A stretch of 64,000 nt of DNA from Marinifaba aquimaris (GTDB lineage: Bacteria > Pseudomonadota > Gammaproteobacteria > Enterobacterales > Alteromonadaceae). Positions 10,923 to 20,126 of the stretch are shown here, piece after piece. Under the pieces are notes generated by a model. It was given only the letters and a program-made list of their open reading frames with translations. It searched no databases and was not told the DNA's origin. The stretch spans positions 1-64,000 of the forward strand of contig NZ_JABULX010000021.1 in assembly GCF_013328345.1 (NCBI RefSeq), given 5' to 3'. How positions within the stretch are numbered: the first letter of the stretch is position 1; each line of letters opens with the position of its first letter. Made by a program: the position numbers and the translations under genes.

Positions 10923-11246
10923 ATGCAGGCATTTTTAATAAAGCTAAGTCAGTTTACTCGTCCTTACCTAGATGAAGTTGCTTTGGCTGTTGTGGCTACA
11001 CTTATGGTCATTTACGGTGATGTGATCAATAAACACATACGCCAAATGTTAAAAAATTTGCCTTTTATTGTTCGTGCTTTTTTGTTTATTTGGATTTGTG
11101 CATTCGGCTACGGTGCCGCCATTATCTTTTTAACACCTTTTACCACCCAACTACTTAGCCAAATTGGTAATCAATATTTGTTTGTCGCATTAATGGGTAT
11201 TTTCACGACATTAGGTTTGCTCGCTGAACGAAGACGTTATATGTAA
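10923..11246 (+). CDS. DUF3392-type small membrane protein
   Basis: A 107-aa inner-membrane protein with about three hydrophobic segments (roughly residues 18-36, 47-71 and 78-98). The sequence 'YLDEVALAVVATLMVIYGDVIN' (two parts: YLDEVALAVVATL, MVIYGDVIN) resembles the DUF3392 family of Alteromonadales and Vibrio. No function is known. It directly follows murI (stop and start codons abut), which suggests coupled expression but not a shared job. Confidence 0.75.
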   Translation: MQAFLIKLSQFTRPYLDEVALAVVATLMVIYGDVINKHIRQMLKNLPFIVRAFLFIWICAFGYGAAIIFLTPFTTQLLSQIGNQYLFVALMGIFTTLGLLAERRRYM

Positions 11247-11276
11247 GTCGTCTTTTATAATGATATGGGATAAGAA

Positions 11277-11882
11277 ATGAGCTGGGAATTGTTTTTATCT
11301 GCGGTGGTTTTTATTGCTTCTGCTTCTATTACGCCAGGCCCAAACAATATTATGATCATGACATCGGGGTTAAACCACGGTGTTAAAGCCAGTTTAAATC
11401 ACTTATTGGGCATCAGTATTGGTTTTCCTTGTTTATTTATTGCTATGGGGCTAGGGGCAGGGCAGCTATTTGAGACCTGGCCATTTCTTCATACCCTGAT
11501 CACAGCTTTGGGTTTGGTGTATTTACTGTATCTTGCTTATTTGATTGCCACTTCAGACCCAACAGAACTCAAAGGCAAACAGCGTCAACCTCTTACATTT
11601 ATACAAGCAGCTGGTTTTCAGCTTTTGAATGGCAAGGCTTGGATCATGGGGATGAGTGCGATTGCTGTTTTTACTCAAGCTGAACAGGCGATGTTACCTC
11701 AAGTACTTAAGCTAACAGCAATATTTGCGGTTTTTACGCTCTTATCTTGCTCTATCTGGTTAGTGTTCGGTCAGGCACTACAAAAGGTTTTAAAACAAGC
11801 TCATCATCAGGTGATATTTAATCGAGTGATGGCTTCATTGTTAGTGTTATCTATTATCCCTTCAATCACACACCTGTTTTAA
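11277..11882 (+). CDS. LysE/RhtB-family amino-acid exporter
   Basis: A 201-aa inner-membrane protein with about six membrane segments. The N-terminal 'SITPGPNNIMIMTSGLNHG' carries the PGPN signature of the LysE/RhtB superfamily, which exports amino acids and related metabolites. The middle motif 'FQLLNGKAWIMGMS' matches the second conserved block (NPKA-like). Substrate cannot be told from sequence. It lies 30 nt after the DUF3392 gene and shares a terminator region with the convergent small gene downstream. Confidence 0.9.
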   Translation: MSWELFLSAVVFIASASITPGPNNIMIMTSGLNHGVKASLNHLLGISIGFPCLFIAMGLGAGQLFETWPFLHTLITALGLVYLLYLAYLIATSDPTELKGKQRQPLTFIQAAGFQLLNGKAWIMGMSAIAVFTQAEQAMLPQVLKLTAIFAVFTLLSCSIWLVFGQALQKVLKQAHHQVIFNRVMASLLVLSIIPSITHLF

Positions 11883-11885
11883 CAA

Positions 11886-11909
11886 AAAAGGCGCTTATTG
11901 CGCCTTTTC
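11886..11909. terminator. Bidirectional terminator between convergent genes
   Basis: AAAAGGCGC and GCGCCTTTT flank a short loop; A- and T-rich tracts on both sides let it act in either direction. It overlaps the stop codon region of the leftward gene. Confidence 0.75.
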
Positions 11910-12281
11910 TTCATCTTCCTTTTCGTCTTCTTCATCTTCTTTTTGAGCATCTCCCTTTGCTTTTTTGATTCTTGCTTGCTCTTTTTCAAACTTCTCTATC
12001 GCGTTGGGGAGCAGCGGCTCTATGGTTTTATACATAATAGGATGGATGACAAGTGGGTAGCCAAGCACAATACCCAGTAATGGCATGATGAATTCTGATG
12101 AGCCAAAGCTTCTCGCTAACCAAATAAATAAAATAGACAAAAGTGCTAATTTTAAGATGTTTAACATCATTTTTTTCGGAACGGGTAGTTCAGCCATAGC
12201 GATCGCAAGAATTTGAGCTCTTTGATTAAAACGGTAGTTTTTTAAACAAGGGATCAAGGATGATTTGAAATAAATGGCCAT
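11895..12281 (-). CDS. Small membrane protein with acidic tail, unknown function
   Basis: A 128-aa protein I do not recognise with confidence. A basic N-terminus containing 'SLIPCLKNYRFNQRAQILAIAMAEL' (shown in part: SLIPCLKNYRFNQRAQ) precedes two hydrophobic segments (about residues 40-60 and 64-82) and a highly charged C-terminus of Lys then Glu/Asp (EDEEDEKEDEEKAQ). The charge pattern suggests a cytosolic tail. It sits alone, convergent to the LysE gene and divergent from der. Similar small proteins occur in Alteromonadales. Confidence 0.65.
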   Translation of the reverse strand: MAIYFKSSLIPCLKNYRFNQRAQILAIAMAELPVPKKMMLNILKLALLSILFIWLARSFGSSEFIMPLLGIVLGYPLVIHPIMYKTIEPLLPNAIEKFEKEQARIKKAKGDAQKEDEEDEKEDEEKAQ

Positions 12282-12373
12282 AACTTCTCTCTTAAAATCA
12301 GTGAGCCGCTATTATATTCTTTCAACGCTCAGATAACAAAAAATAGGAAAATTTAGGACTAGGCTTAACTTAG

Positions 12374-12382
12374 TGCTATAAT
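12374..12382 (+). promoter_or_regulatory. Extended -10 promoter element for der
   Basis: TGCTATAAT is a perfect extended -10 (TGN then TATAAT) 64 nt before the der start; no good -35 is seen, as expected for extended -10 promoters. Confidence 0.65.
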
Positions 12383-12446
12383 CTGGCGCCATTTTTATTG
12401 CCTATAGTTAGTTCAGGGCTTTTGTTTTTTCAGTTAAGAGGTTTTC

Positions 12447-13958
12447 ATGTTACCCGTTATTGCTTTAGTTGGTCGTCCTAATGTGGGTAAGTCGACTTTA
12501 TTTAATCGCTTAACCAAAACTCGCGATGCCTTAGTTGCAGATTTCCCTGGACTGACACGTGATCGTAAATACGGTCAAGCTCAATACCAAGGCTATCAAT
12601 TTATTGTTATTGATACTGGTGGTATTACAGGTGATGAGCAAGGTATTGATGCTGAAATGGCTGAGCAATCGTTACAAGCGATTGAGGAAGCCGATGTTGT
12701 ACTTTTCCTTGTTGATGCAAGAGCTGGCGTCACATCAGCAGATGAAATCTTAGCAAATGAATTTAGAAAGTTAGACAAAGAAGTTCACCTTGTTGTTAAT
12801 AAGACAGATGGTATCGATGCAGATAGTCATTCAGCTGAATTCTACAGTTTAGCCTTGGGTGATTGTTATCAAATCGCAGCATCTCATGGGCGTGGTGTGA
12901 CTCAATTACTGGAAAAGTTACTGCTTCCATTACAAGAACAATTTCCCGACATGCTAGTGCCTGAAGAGGAAGAGCTTGATGATTTCGATCGTGAAGTACT
13001 GGCTCTAGAAGCGGCTGAGCGCGGTGAAGTTTTAGAAGATGAAAGTGAAACTGAACTGGCAGAAGAGTTTACAGATAAGCCAATTAAGTTAGCTATCATC
13101 GGTCGACCTAATGTAGGTAAGTCTACACTTACTAACCGCATGCTAGGTGAAGAGCGAGTGATTGTTTACGATATGCCTGGTACGACTCGCGATAGTATCT
13201 ATATTCCAATGGAGCGTGAAGAGCAAAAGTACGTACTGATAGATACAGCAGGTGTACGTAAACGCAAAAAAGTAAACGAAACGGTCGAGAAGTTTTCCGT
13301 TATTAAAACGCTAAAAGCCATTGAAGATTCAAATGTCGTTTTAGTGGTGATTGATGCGCGCGATAGCGTCAGTGATCAAGATTTAAGCTTGATCGGTTTT
13401 GCCCTTAACGCTGGTCGTTCGATCGTTATTGCTGTTAATAAATGGGACGGTTTACAAGAGCACGTTAAAGAACAAATTAAATCTGATATTGACCGCCGTA
13501 TGGGCTTTATTGATTTTGCTCGTTTGCACTTTATTTCTGCTTTACATGGTACAGGCGTTGGGCACTTATATGAGTCTATTCAAGAAGCTTATTTATCGGC
13601 AACGAAAAAGCTAACGACTTCACTTTGTACCCGTATTATGAAAATGGCACAAGAAGATCACCAGCCGCCTATGGTTCGTGGTCGTCGTGTGAAACTAAAA
13701 TACGCGCACGCAGGTGGTCATAACCCACCTAGAATTATCATTCACGGTACGTTAGTGGGTGAGTTGCCTGATTCATATAAGCGTTATTTAATTAACTATT
13801 ATCGCCGCACATTAGAAATGATGGGGACGCCGATTAAAGTTGAATTCAAGACAACAGATAACCCGTTTGCCAAAGATTTAACGCCTGCACAGCAACAAGC
13901 AAAACATCGTCAGCGCCTTACTGAGTTTAAGCTAAAACATAACAAGCGTTTGAGATAG
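12447..13958 (+). CDS. der: Ribosome-assembly GTPase Der (EngA)
   Basis: An essential GTPase of 50S subunit maturation. At 503 aa it has the diagnostic tandem G domains: the first with [14 protein letters not shown] (G1), DTGG (G3) and NKTD (G4), the second with [18 protein letters not shown] and NKWD, and a C-terminal KH-like domain ('[12 protein letters not shown]'). A long acidic linker (about residues 170-212) joins the two G domains and is somewhat longer than in E. coli (490 aa total). It has its own promoter and a strong terminator, so it is monocistronic here. Confidence 0.98.
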   Translation: MLPVIALVGRPNVGKSTLFNRLTKTRDALVADFPGLTRDRKYGQAQYQGYQFIVIDTGGITGDEQGIDAEMAEQSLQAIEEADVVLFLVDARAGVTSADEILANEFRKLDKEVHLVVNKTDGIDADSHSAEFYSLALGDCYQIAASHGRGVTQLLEKLLLPLQEQFPDMLVPEEEELDDFDREVLALEAAERGEVLEDESETELAEEFTDKPIKLAIIGRPNVGKSTLTNRMLGEERVIVYDMPGTTRDSIYIPMEREEQKYVLIDTAGVRKRKKVNETVEKFSVIKTLKAIEDSNVVLVVIDARDSVSDQDLSLIGFALNAGRSIVIAVNKWDGLQEHVKEQIKSDIDRRMGFIDFARLHFISALHGTGVGHLYESIQEAYLSATKKLTTSLCTRIMKMAQEDHQPPMVRGRRVKLKYAHAGGHNPPRIIIHGTLVGELPDSYKRYLINYYRRTLEMMGTPIKVEFKTTDNPFAKDLTPAQQQAKHRQRLTEFKLKHNKRLR

Positions 13959-13981
13959 CTCCTGTTAATCGAATTTAAAAT

Positions 13982-14010
13982 AAAAAGCCCCGCATAAAGT
14001 GGGGCTTTTT
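13982..14010 (+). terminator. Intrinsic terminator after der
   Basis: AAAAAGCCCC pairs with GGGGCTTTTT around a 9-nt loop; the T run provides the release signal. Confidence 0.9.
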
Positions 14011-14148
14011 GTTTACATTAGTGGCCTATTTTACACTTTTTAAATTGCCTTATATCTGAGCGAGCAATTTACAAAAAAACTTCCATACTCTCTAATAGCC
14101 AGCCTTATTTTTGGCCGAGTTTTATTCAGGCTATTCGCAGGAGTCAGT

Positions 14149-14742
14149 ATGGAAATTTTATCTGCGGCATTGATCTTCTTTTTGATCATGGACCCGCTTG
14201 GCAACATCCCCATTGTTATTTCATGTTTAAAAGACATAGAAGAAAGACGTCGCTATAAGATCTTAATTCGCGAGTTATTGATCTCGTTACTTTTAATGAT
14301 GGCGTTTTTACTCTGGGGCCAAAATATTCTTGATTTTCTTCATTTAAAACAAGAAACCGTTGGCGTATCGGGCGGTATTATTTTATTTATTATCGCCCTT
14401 CGAATGATATTCCCATCGCGCCATGGCGGGTCTATAACGGGCCTGAAAAAAGGTGAAGAGCCTTTTATCGTGCCGTTAGCTGTGCCTATGATTGCAGGGC
14501 CTTCAATTTTAGCTTCTGTAATATTGTTAACCAACCAACAACCTGATCGCGTGTTGGATTGGGGCATTGCCTTGTTTATTGCTTGGTTAGCTTCGTCCAT
14601 TATTTTAATGGCAGCACCGTTTTTACAACGCGTACTGGGTGATAAAGGCACGGCCGCTACTGAACGTTTAATGGGGATGATCTTAATAATGATCGCGGTA
14701 CAAATGTTAATGGATGGCGTGAAAAACTTCTTCGCTACTTAA
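14149..14742 (+). CDS. yhgN: MarC-family inner-membrane protein, YhgN-like
   Basis: A 197-aa protein with six predicted membrane segments, the same length as E. coli YhgN. Family hallmarks are 'FFLIMDPLGNIPIV' near the N-terminus, 'GGIILFIIALRM' and 'VPLAVPMIAGP'. MarC/NAAT proteins were once called multidrug-resistance proteins; their substrate is not established. AGGAG lies upstream of the ATG. Flanked by terminators on both sides, so it is a single-gene unit convergent with aroA. Confidence 0.88.
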   Translation: MEILSAALIFFLIMDPLGNIPIVISCLKDIEERRRYKILIRELLISLLLMMAFLLWGQNILDFLHLKQETVGVSGGIILFIIALRMIFPSRHGGSITGLKKGEEPFIVPLAVPMIAGPSILASVILLTNQQPDRVLDWGIALFIAWLASSIILMAAPFLQRVLGDKGTAATERLMGMILIMIAVQMLMDGVKNFFAT

Positions 14743-14766
14743 CGTTAAATCACTTGTTAGATAAAC

Positions 14767-14793
14767 AAAAAGCCCAGCGGTTGCTGGGCTTTT
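14767..14793. terminator. Bidirectional terminator between yhgN and aroA
   Basis: AAAAAGCCCAGC / GCTGGGCTTTT with loop GGTT; the flanking A and T tracts suit both converging genes. Confidence 0.88.
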
Positions 14794-14821
14794 CATTATA
14801 AAGTTTACATTAAGCTAATAA

Positions 14822-16111
14822 TTAGCTTCTTTGTACCACTGACTCAAATAAGTCGAAGTACGTTGGGAATGTTTTGGCTGTACACTTAGGGTCGTTGATT
14901 GTCATTGCGGTGTTCCCCATTGCTGCTAATGAGAAACACATGGCGATACGGTGATCGTCATAGGTATCGATTGCAGCGTGTGTCAACTGTGCTGGTGGCT
15001 CAACAACGATGTAATCTTCACCTTCTTCAACTGTCGCACCCACTTTTCTCAATTCAGTGGCCATAGCATTTAAACGGTCCGTTTCTTTAACACGCCAGTT
15101 GTAAATATTGCGAATTGCTGTTGTCCCTTTGGCAAATAAAGCTGTTGTTGCAATAGTCATTGCCGCATCTGGGATGTGGTTTAAGTCGACATCAACTGCG
15201 TTAAGTTCACCAGTGCCTGTCACTTCAATGTATTCATCTTGCCAGATGACTTTAGCACCCATCATCTCAAGTACTTCAGCAAAACGAGCATCACCTTGAA
15301 CGCTCTTTGTACCTACACCGTTTACTTTGATTGTGCCGCCTTTGATTGCAGCGGCTGCCAAGAAGTACGAAGCGGATGATGCATCACCTTCAACTAAAAC
15401 TCGGCCTGGAGACTGGTAAGTTTGATTGCCTTTTACACGGAATACTTCAAAGTTGTCATTTTCAACTTCAACACCAAATAGTTTCATTAGGTGTAGCGTA
15501 ATTTCAATGTAAGGTTTAGATACTAGCTCGTCGATTAGCACAATTTCCATATCGCCTTGAGCTAATGGAGCTGCCATTAACAATGCAGTTAAAAACTGGC
15601 TAGAAATACTGCCTTTTATCTCAACTCTGCCACCTTTAAGGCCTGTTGCGTTTATTTTTAATGGTGGAAAGTCTGTATCTTTTAAATAATCAATATCCGC
15701 ACCCACTTGGCGTAAAGCATCAACTAAGTGGCCAATCGGACGTTCAAACATTCTTGGCTCACCCGTTAACGTGAACTCGCCTTGACCTAAACAAAGTGCC
15801 GCACAAAGTGGACGCATCGCTGTACCAGCATTACCTAAGAATAATTCTTCACTACCCGAGATAGAAAGTGGGCCAGCTAAACCTGTTACTTTACATTCGC
15901 TTTTGTCGTCTGAAAGTGCGTAATTGACGCCAAGCTTAGAAAGGGCAGTTAGCATGTGACGGATATCGTCACTATCGAGTAGGTTAGTAACTTGCGTTTC
16001 GCCTTGTGCCATTGCGGCTAATAATAAAATACGGTTTGATAAACTTTTAGAACCAGGAATGGTTACCTCACCAGAGACATGTGAGATAGGTTGAATCGTT
16101 AAGCTTTCCAT
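14822..16111 (-). CDS. aroA: 3-phosphoshikimate 1-carboxyvinyltransferase (EPSP synthase)
   Basis: Sixth step of the shikimate pathway: joins shikimate-3-phosphate and phosphoenolpyruvate to give EPSP. At 429 aa it matches the class I enzymes. Visible motifs are '[10 protein letters not shown]' (substrate-binding Lys), '[13 protein letters not shown]' (PEP-binding Gly/Thr/Arg), '[16 protein letters not shown]', and '[11 protein letters not shown]' near the C-terminus. It is transcribed alone; in enterobacteria it usually follows serC, which is not present here. Confidence 0.98.
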   Translation of the reverse strand: MESLTIQPISHVSGEVTIPGSKSLSNRILLLAAMAQGETQVTNLLDSDDIRHMLTALSKLGVNYALSDDKSECKVTGLAGPLSISGSEELFLGNAGTAMRPLCAALCLGQGEFTLTGEPRMFERPIGHLVDALRQVGADIDYLKDTDFPPLKINATGLKGGRVEIKGSISSQFLTALLMAAPLAQGDMEIVLIDELVSKPYIEITLHLMKLFGVEVENDNFEVFRVKGNQTYQSPGRVLVEGDASSASYFLAAAAIKGGTIKVNGVGTKSVQGDARFAEVLEMMGAKVIWQDEYIEVTGTGELNAVDVDLNHIPDAAMTIATTALFAKGTTAIRNIYNWRVKETDRLNAMATELRKVGATVEEGEDYIVVEPPAQLTHAAIDTYDDHRIAMCFSLAAMGNTAMTINDPKCTAKTFPTYFDLFESVVQRS

Positions 16112-16225
16112 TATTATTTCGTTATTGATCTTATTTGTGTGACGAAGATTATCACAAAAGTGAGCAAAATGGCGGCTAACTTTATAGCGTTATTGACTAA
16201 CTTGTAAAATTAACGTCAATGGGGC

Positions 16226-16254
16226 TTGATTAAAGGGGCTGCTTTATGGATAAT
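16226..16254 (+). promoter_or_regulatory. Sigma-70 promoter of the 4.5S RNA gene
   Basis: TTGATT (16226-16231) and GATAAT (16249-16254) are separated by 17 nt and followed by a G/C discriminator, GCGCCC, typical of stringently controlled stable-RNA promoters. Transcription would begin near 16261, giving a short 5' leader for processing. Confidence 0.75.
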
Positions 16255-16273
16255 GCGCCCGCTTTCGCATTAT

Positions 16274-16386
16274 GGTGACTTTATCGGTTGCCTCGCAATG
16301 ATAGCTCGTGAACCTGGTCAGGCCCGGAAGGGAGCAGCCACAGCGTGTGACTCATGTGCCGAGGATTGGCTGGTAAGGTCGCCACC
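16274..16386 (+). ncRNA. ffs: Signal recognition particle 4.5S RNA
   Basis: About 113 nt, as in E. coli (114). The invariant Ffh-binding tip is present at 16317-16345 (GGTCAGGCCCGGAAGGGAG then CAGCC), and the ends GGTGAC / GTCGCCACC pair to close the long hairpin. It guides membrane-protein ribosomes to FtsY with Ffh. The exact ends are inferred from pairing. Confidence 0.95.
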
Positions 16387-16510
16387 TCTTCTTACTAAAT
16401 CATCTAGAATTTACCAAATACCGTCAATAAATAGTGTTTATAATCAATTTGCTATTATATTTTGACTATCTTCTATATAGTTTAGATTGCTAAAGTTGTT
16501 GAGTTTATCT

Positions 16511-17389
16511 ATGCATCATACCGTTTTCATTTTTTTATGTTTTATCCAATTAGCATTATTTACCAGTAATGCTAATGCTGAAGCTGTAGAAAAATATGTC
16601 GATATTTCATTGCGTGATGATGTTTATACTGATTATCTAGTGTTTTTAAACGACCGAGATGTTTTATCGATAGACAGCTTTGAGGGGGTTAGAATTCGCC
16701 GTGATGTTGTCGATATGATCATCGCCCAACAAGCACTTGCTTTAGGTGGGTTTCAATCTAAGTTTAATTACTTCCCGGGCCGCTCTAATTATCGAAATGC
16801 AAAACTGCTTGAACAAGGCAGTTTGTTAATAAGTTTTGATACTTATTGGTTAGAAGACGCCAAAGCTATCGATTATGCAATATTTGTCAGTGAGCCTGTG
16901 ATCCGAAAAGGTGAATATGTTGCTGGTATTTACGCTAACCCAAAAAATGAATCGGTATTTAATATCCTTTATTTGGAAGACTTAAATCAGTTTACAGCTG
17001 TATCCACACCTAAGTGGAAAACTGACTGGGCAACACTGTCTTCTTTGCCATTAAAAGAGCTCATCAGGGAAGACCGTTGGTTAGGTATGGCTAGGATGGT
17101 GGATAAAATGTGGGTCGACTTCATGTTAATGCCTTTTTATCGCTCTGAGGACAAAATTTACCGCCTTGAGAATATAACGTTAAAACCGGTTGAAAACGTT
17201 GCTGTGGTTTTGAACGACAGTCGACACTTTGTCATCAGCCGTGCCCACCCATTAGGCTCTGAAGCTTTTTCGGCGTTACAAAAAGGCCTAAAAATATTGC
17301 GTGAGCAAAAGAAAATAGCCCGCGCTTATAAAGAAGCTGGCTTTTTCATTGACCGCAATAAATATAAGATTCTAAATCCTGTCCAGTAA
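16511..17389 (+). CDS. Secreted solute-binding-like protein, paralogue A
   Basis: Function not recognised. The 292-aa product begins with a signal peptide (MHHTVFIFLCFIQLALF..NANA) and looks like a divergent type-2 periplasmic binding-protein fold: the C-terminus 'DSRHFVISRAHPLGSEAFSALQKGL' (quoted here in part: DSRHFVISRAHPLG, FSALQKGLKILREQ, KAYKEAGF) resembles the end of SBP family 3 proteins. A clear paralogue lies at 42838-43740, sharing 'IIxQQALxxGG', 'W..DWA.L.S', 'VDFML.P' and 'DSRHF.(I/V)S+.H'. No ABC permease is nearby. I prefer the ATG at 16511 over an upstream TTG at 16487. Confidence 0.7.
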   Translation: MHHTVFIFLCFIQLALFTSNANAEAVEKYVDISLRDDVYTDYLVFLNDRDVLSIDSFEGVRIRRDVVDMIIAQQALALGGFQSKFNYFPGRSNYRNAKLLEQGSLLISFDTYWLEDAKAIDYAIFVSEPVIRKGEYVAGIYANPKNESVFNILYLEDLNQFTAVSTPKWKTDWATLSSLPLKELIREDRWLGMARMVDKMWVDFMLMPFYRSEDKIYRLENITLKPVENVAVVLNDSRHFVISRAHPLGSEAFSALQKGLKILREQKKIARAYKEAGFFIDRNKYKILNPVQ

Positions 17390-17482
17390 CCCGATATTAA
17401 TTATTTACAAAACCAGATTGGTAAATTAGTCATTCGCCACTAATACTCTTTACTATCTTTTGATGTGTATATGAGGTGAGAT

Positions 17483-18214
17483 ATGGACGCCAAATTACCT
17501 TTGTATGACTCGCTGGGTTTATCCGCGGCGCAAGGACGATTTCCGCAAGCTGATTCTTTAGTCAATGTCTATGATGTAATGGATTTAGACATTATCTTAT
17601 CTAGCCATCCAAACTGGGCGCGGATCAGTCAATTTCCCCCACTATTTTTACATAACAATCCTAAATTTATCCTCGATTCCGCGTTTGCTGCTGATACATT
17701 TGAAAATGAACATATAAATGTGGCGCATTTAAAGTTCAGTGATAGGGCTGAATCAACACCTGATGGCCATAAGCAATTTTATCGCCTGTGTTTATTCTCA
17801 ACCGCTGACCCAACTTACCCAATTGCGTTTGGTGCAATGGACATTGAGTTACTGAAAGATTGGCAAGTTAAAGAGCAGGTAAATAACGAAAACGAATTTG
17901 CTTTGCGACTTGAATTTCTTCACAACTATGTTGTGCCCGAGTTTCGAGAACTAGGGTTAGCGAAATTGCTCAGTGCTGCAATGGGCGATATTTTCTGGCA
18001 CCAGCTACAGCATGTTATGGAGCAGCTAGAAGATACTGACTTTTTAGTTAGACCAATTATTAAAGGCCATGTGACTAAGGCGGGAGGTTCGATGATTTTA
18101 GATATTGTTGAACGCGAAATGCGAATGATGTCCAAGCTATTTGCTAAAGAAGAGCGAGACTTTAGGTTAGAGCCTACTTTGATTGACTCTCCTGAGATAG
18201 CTGAGCCTGCTTAA
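17483..18214 (+). CDS. Conserved hypothetical protein with weak GNAT-like motif
   Basis: A 243-aa cytosolic protein, not recognised. In the middle, '[20 protein letters not shown]' resembles acetyl-CoA-binding motif A of GNAT acetyltransferases (R-x-x-G-x-A after a beta strand), and the preceding residues form a beta strand ending in 'LRLEFLHN'. This is only a hint; the donor loop is not canonical. Start ATG has GAGGTGA just upstream. Its 3' end overlaps by 41 nt the small opposite-strand gene at 18174-18341. Confidence 0.6.
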   Translation: MDAKLPLYDSLGLSAAQGRFPQADSLVNVYDVMDLDIILSSHPNWARISQFPPLFLHNNPKFILDSAFAADTFENEHINVAHLKFSDRAESTPDGHKQFYRLCLFSTADPTYPIAFGAMDIELLKDWQVKEQVNNENEFALRLEFLHNYVVPEFRELGLAKLLSAAMGDIFWHQLQHVMEQLEDTDFLVRPIIKGHVTKAGGSMILDIVEREMRMMSKLFAKEERDFRLEPTLIDSPEIAEPA

Positions 18215-18341
18215 GTTCAAAGTCTTGAGTGACAATGGCTAAGGCTTTTAACGCTTCATCTGTTGGTACTTGGTTTTCTTCGAGCAGTTGAATTAAATCT
18301 ACTGCTAATTTGACGTGGTACGGGGCGGTTTCTAGAGACAT
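18174..18341 (-). CDS. ybaM: YbaM-family (DUF2496) small protein
   Basis: A 55-codon frame on the complement encodes a product starting [20 protein letters not shown] and continuing [22 protein letters not shown]. This closely resembles E. coli YbaM (which begins [16 protein letters not shown] and has a matching EENQIP and LEIVKRDYE region). Function is unknown; in enterobacteria ybaM neighbours priC. The start codon is preceded by no strong ribosome site. Its 3' end overlaps the convergent gene 17483-18214. It is the last gene of a leftward pair after the ComFB-like gene. Confidence 0.85.
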   Translation of the reverse strand: MSLETAPYHVKLAVDLIQLLEENQVPTDEALKALAIVTQDFELKQAQLSQESQSK

Positions 18342-18414
18342 TAGGTGATCTATTTTGATGTTTTTCTATCGCAAAGGAGAGGGATGCAACTGCCTTTGAC
18401 AGTTGCATCGAAGG

Positions 18415-18699
18415 CTATTTTTCAGCAGCGTCTTCTGAGTCTTCTTTTTCTTTTAAAAATCTAAGCGCACTTTTTATCGCAGTATTAACGTTCATTTCCA
18501 TTTGCAATCTTTCTGCTTGCGGCAAGTAAAACGCCATATCCACTTCATAACGAATATACTTAGGTGGAAGTTGATTCAGCACTAAACAACTCAAGTCAGC
18601 CAGAAAATCAGAGCCTTTTGAATCTGCTAATCCTGAGTCGGTTAATTTATCTACTACTAACTTCTCATAATAATTATGGATGTCGTCGTCTAACTTCAT
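18415..18699 (-). CDS. ComFB-family protein
   Basis: A ~94-aa protein of the late-competence ComFB family, recognised by 'DDIHNYYEKLVVDKL', 'DFLADLSCLVLNQLPPKYIR' and the following 'YEVDMAFYL'. The name comes from the comF operon of Bacillus; in gammaproteobacteria the function is unsettled, and some ComFB-fold proteins in other phyla bind cyclic dinucleotides. I choose the ATG at 18699 (AGGCAGG upstream) because the longer frame begins at a TTG at 18762 with 21 extra residues not typical of the family. Confidence 0.75.
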   Translation of the reverse strand: MKLDDDIHNYYEKLVVDKLTDSGLADSKGSDFLADLSCLVLNQLPPKYIRYEVDMAFYLPQAERLQMEMNVNTAIKSALRFLKEKEDSEDAAEK

Positions 18700-18770
18700 G
18701 TAAGCCTGCCTAATTTGTTTCTTGCTTAATGCAAACTTAGCTGCAATCGATTGATTTGCCAAGCGGATAT

Positions 18771-20006
18771 TTACACTTTAGCTAAAGCTTGCTCGAAATC
18801 AGCGATAAGATCGTCCAAGTCTTCAATGCCAATCGACAGCCTGATCATATTTTCACTGATGCCCATTTCTTGTCGTCTAGCTAATCCCATCTCGTAGTAG
18901 ATGGTAGGTGCTACTGGTATAGCCAAAGTGCGATTATCGCCTAAATGAGTCGAATTAATCACAAGTTGTAAGTCATTTAAAAATTGAATGCAGTCTGTAC
19001 CTTCAACTAAATCAATACTCATTAACCCACCAAAGTATTTGAAGTAATCAGCTGCTCTTTGGTGCTGAGGGTGAGAAGGTAGTCCCGGATAATACACTTT
19101 GGCAACTTTAGGGTGGCTTCTGAAAAATGCAGCAAGGTTAAGTGCATTTGCACAGATTTTGTCTAAGCGTAATGCAAGTGTTTCCGCACCGACTGACAAT
19201 AAGTGACAAGCTTCAGAAGCAATACTGCCACCCATATCGCGAAGACCTTTTTTCTTTATTTGGGTGATACCCCACAAATTCGTGTCGGCTTTTTTATAAC
19301 AATCTGCAATGTTCGGGTAATCTTGCCAATCAAAATTACCAGTATCTGTAACCCAGCCACCAAGTGCATTGCCATGCCCTCCAAAGTACTTTGTCAAAGA
19401 GCCGACAATTAAATCGACGCCATATGATTTAGCATCAAATAAATAAGCGGGGGTCATTGTTGTATCGGCAATAAATAGAATTTTATTTTGCTTGCAGATT
19501 TGGTTTATACCCTCAATATCAGCCACTTGAGTGACGGGGTTGGCAATAGTTTCAGTAAAAACAATTCGGGTATTGGCTTTGACTTTTTCCTGAACATTAG
19601 CGGCATCGGTCACATCGACAAAATCAACATCTATTCCATATTGTTCTAGCTGTTGCATAAAGCTATTGGTGTTGCCAAACAAATAGTGGCTAACAATAAT
19701 ATGATCACCGGCTTTTAATAGGCTTAGCAAGCATGTTGATATTGCTGACATACCCGTGGTAAAAACACAGGCACTCACGCCACCTTCCATATCACAAATC
19801 ATATTTTGCAGTGCAACGACACTGGGGGTTGATGAACGGGCATAAGCATGATTGGCTGATTTGCCTTGGAAAACATCAATCAAGCCTTGAACATCTGGGT
19901 ATTCAAATAGCACTGAGTTGTGTAAGGGTTGGTGAACCGCTCCCGCTTCTGGCTGTTGTTGGCGGTCTGAATGAACGATGCGAGTGGTAAAGCCTTTTGC
20001 TTTCAT
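18771..20006 (-). CDS. PLP-dependent trans-sulfuration-family enzyme (cystathionine gamma-synthase / Met gamma-lyase type)
   Basis: A 411-aa cytosolic enzyme of the Cys/Met metabolism PLP family. The Schiff-base lysine is K206 in 'GSLTKYFGGHG'; other hallmarks are the phosphate-binding 'FTTGMSAIS', 'ADTTMTPAYLF' (Asp that binds the pyridine N) and 'NMIRLSIGIEDLDDLI' at the C-terminus. Which reaction (gamma-synthase, gamma-lyase or sulfhydrylase) it performs cannot be decided by eye; the N-terminal Tyr/Arg pair 'YARSSTPS' is the usual tetramer contact. Start ATG at 20006 is preferred to the adjacent in-frame TTG. Confidence 0.88.
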   Translation of the reverse strand: MKAKGFTTRIVHSDRQQQPEAGAVHQPLHNSVLFEYPDVQGLIDVFQGKSANHAYARSSTPSVVALQNMICDMEGGVSACVFTTGMSAISTCLLSLLKAGDHIIVSHYLFGNTNSFMQQLEQYGIDVDFVDVTDAANVQEKVKANTRIVFTETIANPVTQVADIEGINQICKQNKILFIADTTMTPAYLFDAKSYGVDLIVGSLTKYFGGHGNALGGWVTDTGNFDWQDYPNIADCYKKADTNLWGITQIKKKGLRDMGGSIASEACHLLSVGAETLALRLDKICANALNLAAFFRSHPKVAKVYYPGLPSHPQHQRAADYFKYFGGLMSIDLVEGTDCIQFLNDLQLVINSTHLGDNRTLAIPVAPTIYYEMGLARRQEMGISENMIRLSIGIEDLDDLIADFEQALAKV

Positions 20007-20126
20007 CAAAGTCTCTTGTATACAATCAAAAAAGTTAATGGAACTGAGCGATTAGATTGGATGTCTATTGCTTCACTTTCAGTATATGTGAATATTTTCG
20101 AGTTATAGTCTTATTAAGGTGATTTT

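Noticed and set aside
12559-12753. Alternative 64-codon frame inside der
   Set aside because: Out-of-frame shadow of der; no ribosome site.
16226-16465. 79-codon frame over the 4.5S RNA
   Set aside because: It runs through the ffs gene and its promoter; the RNA explains the sequence conservation.
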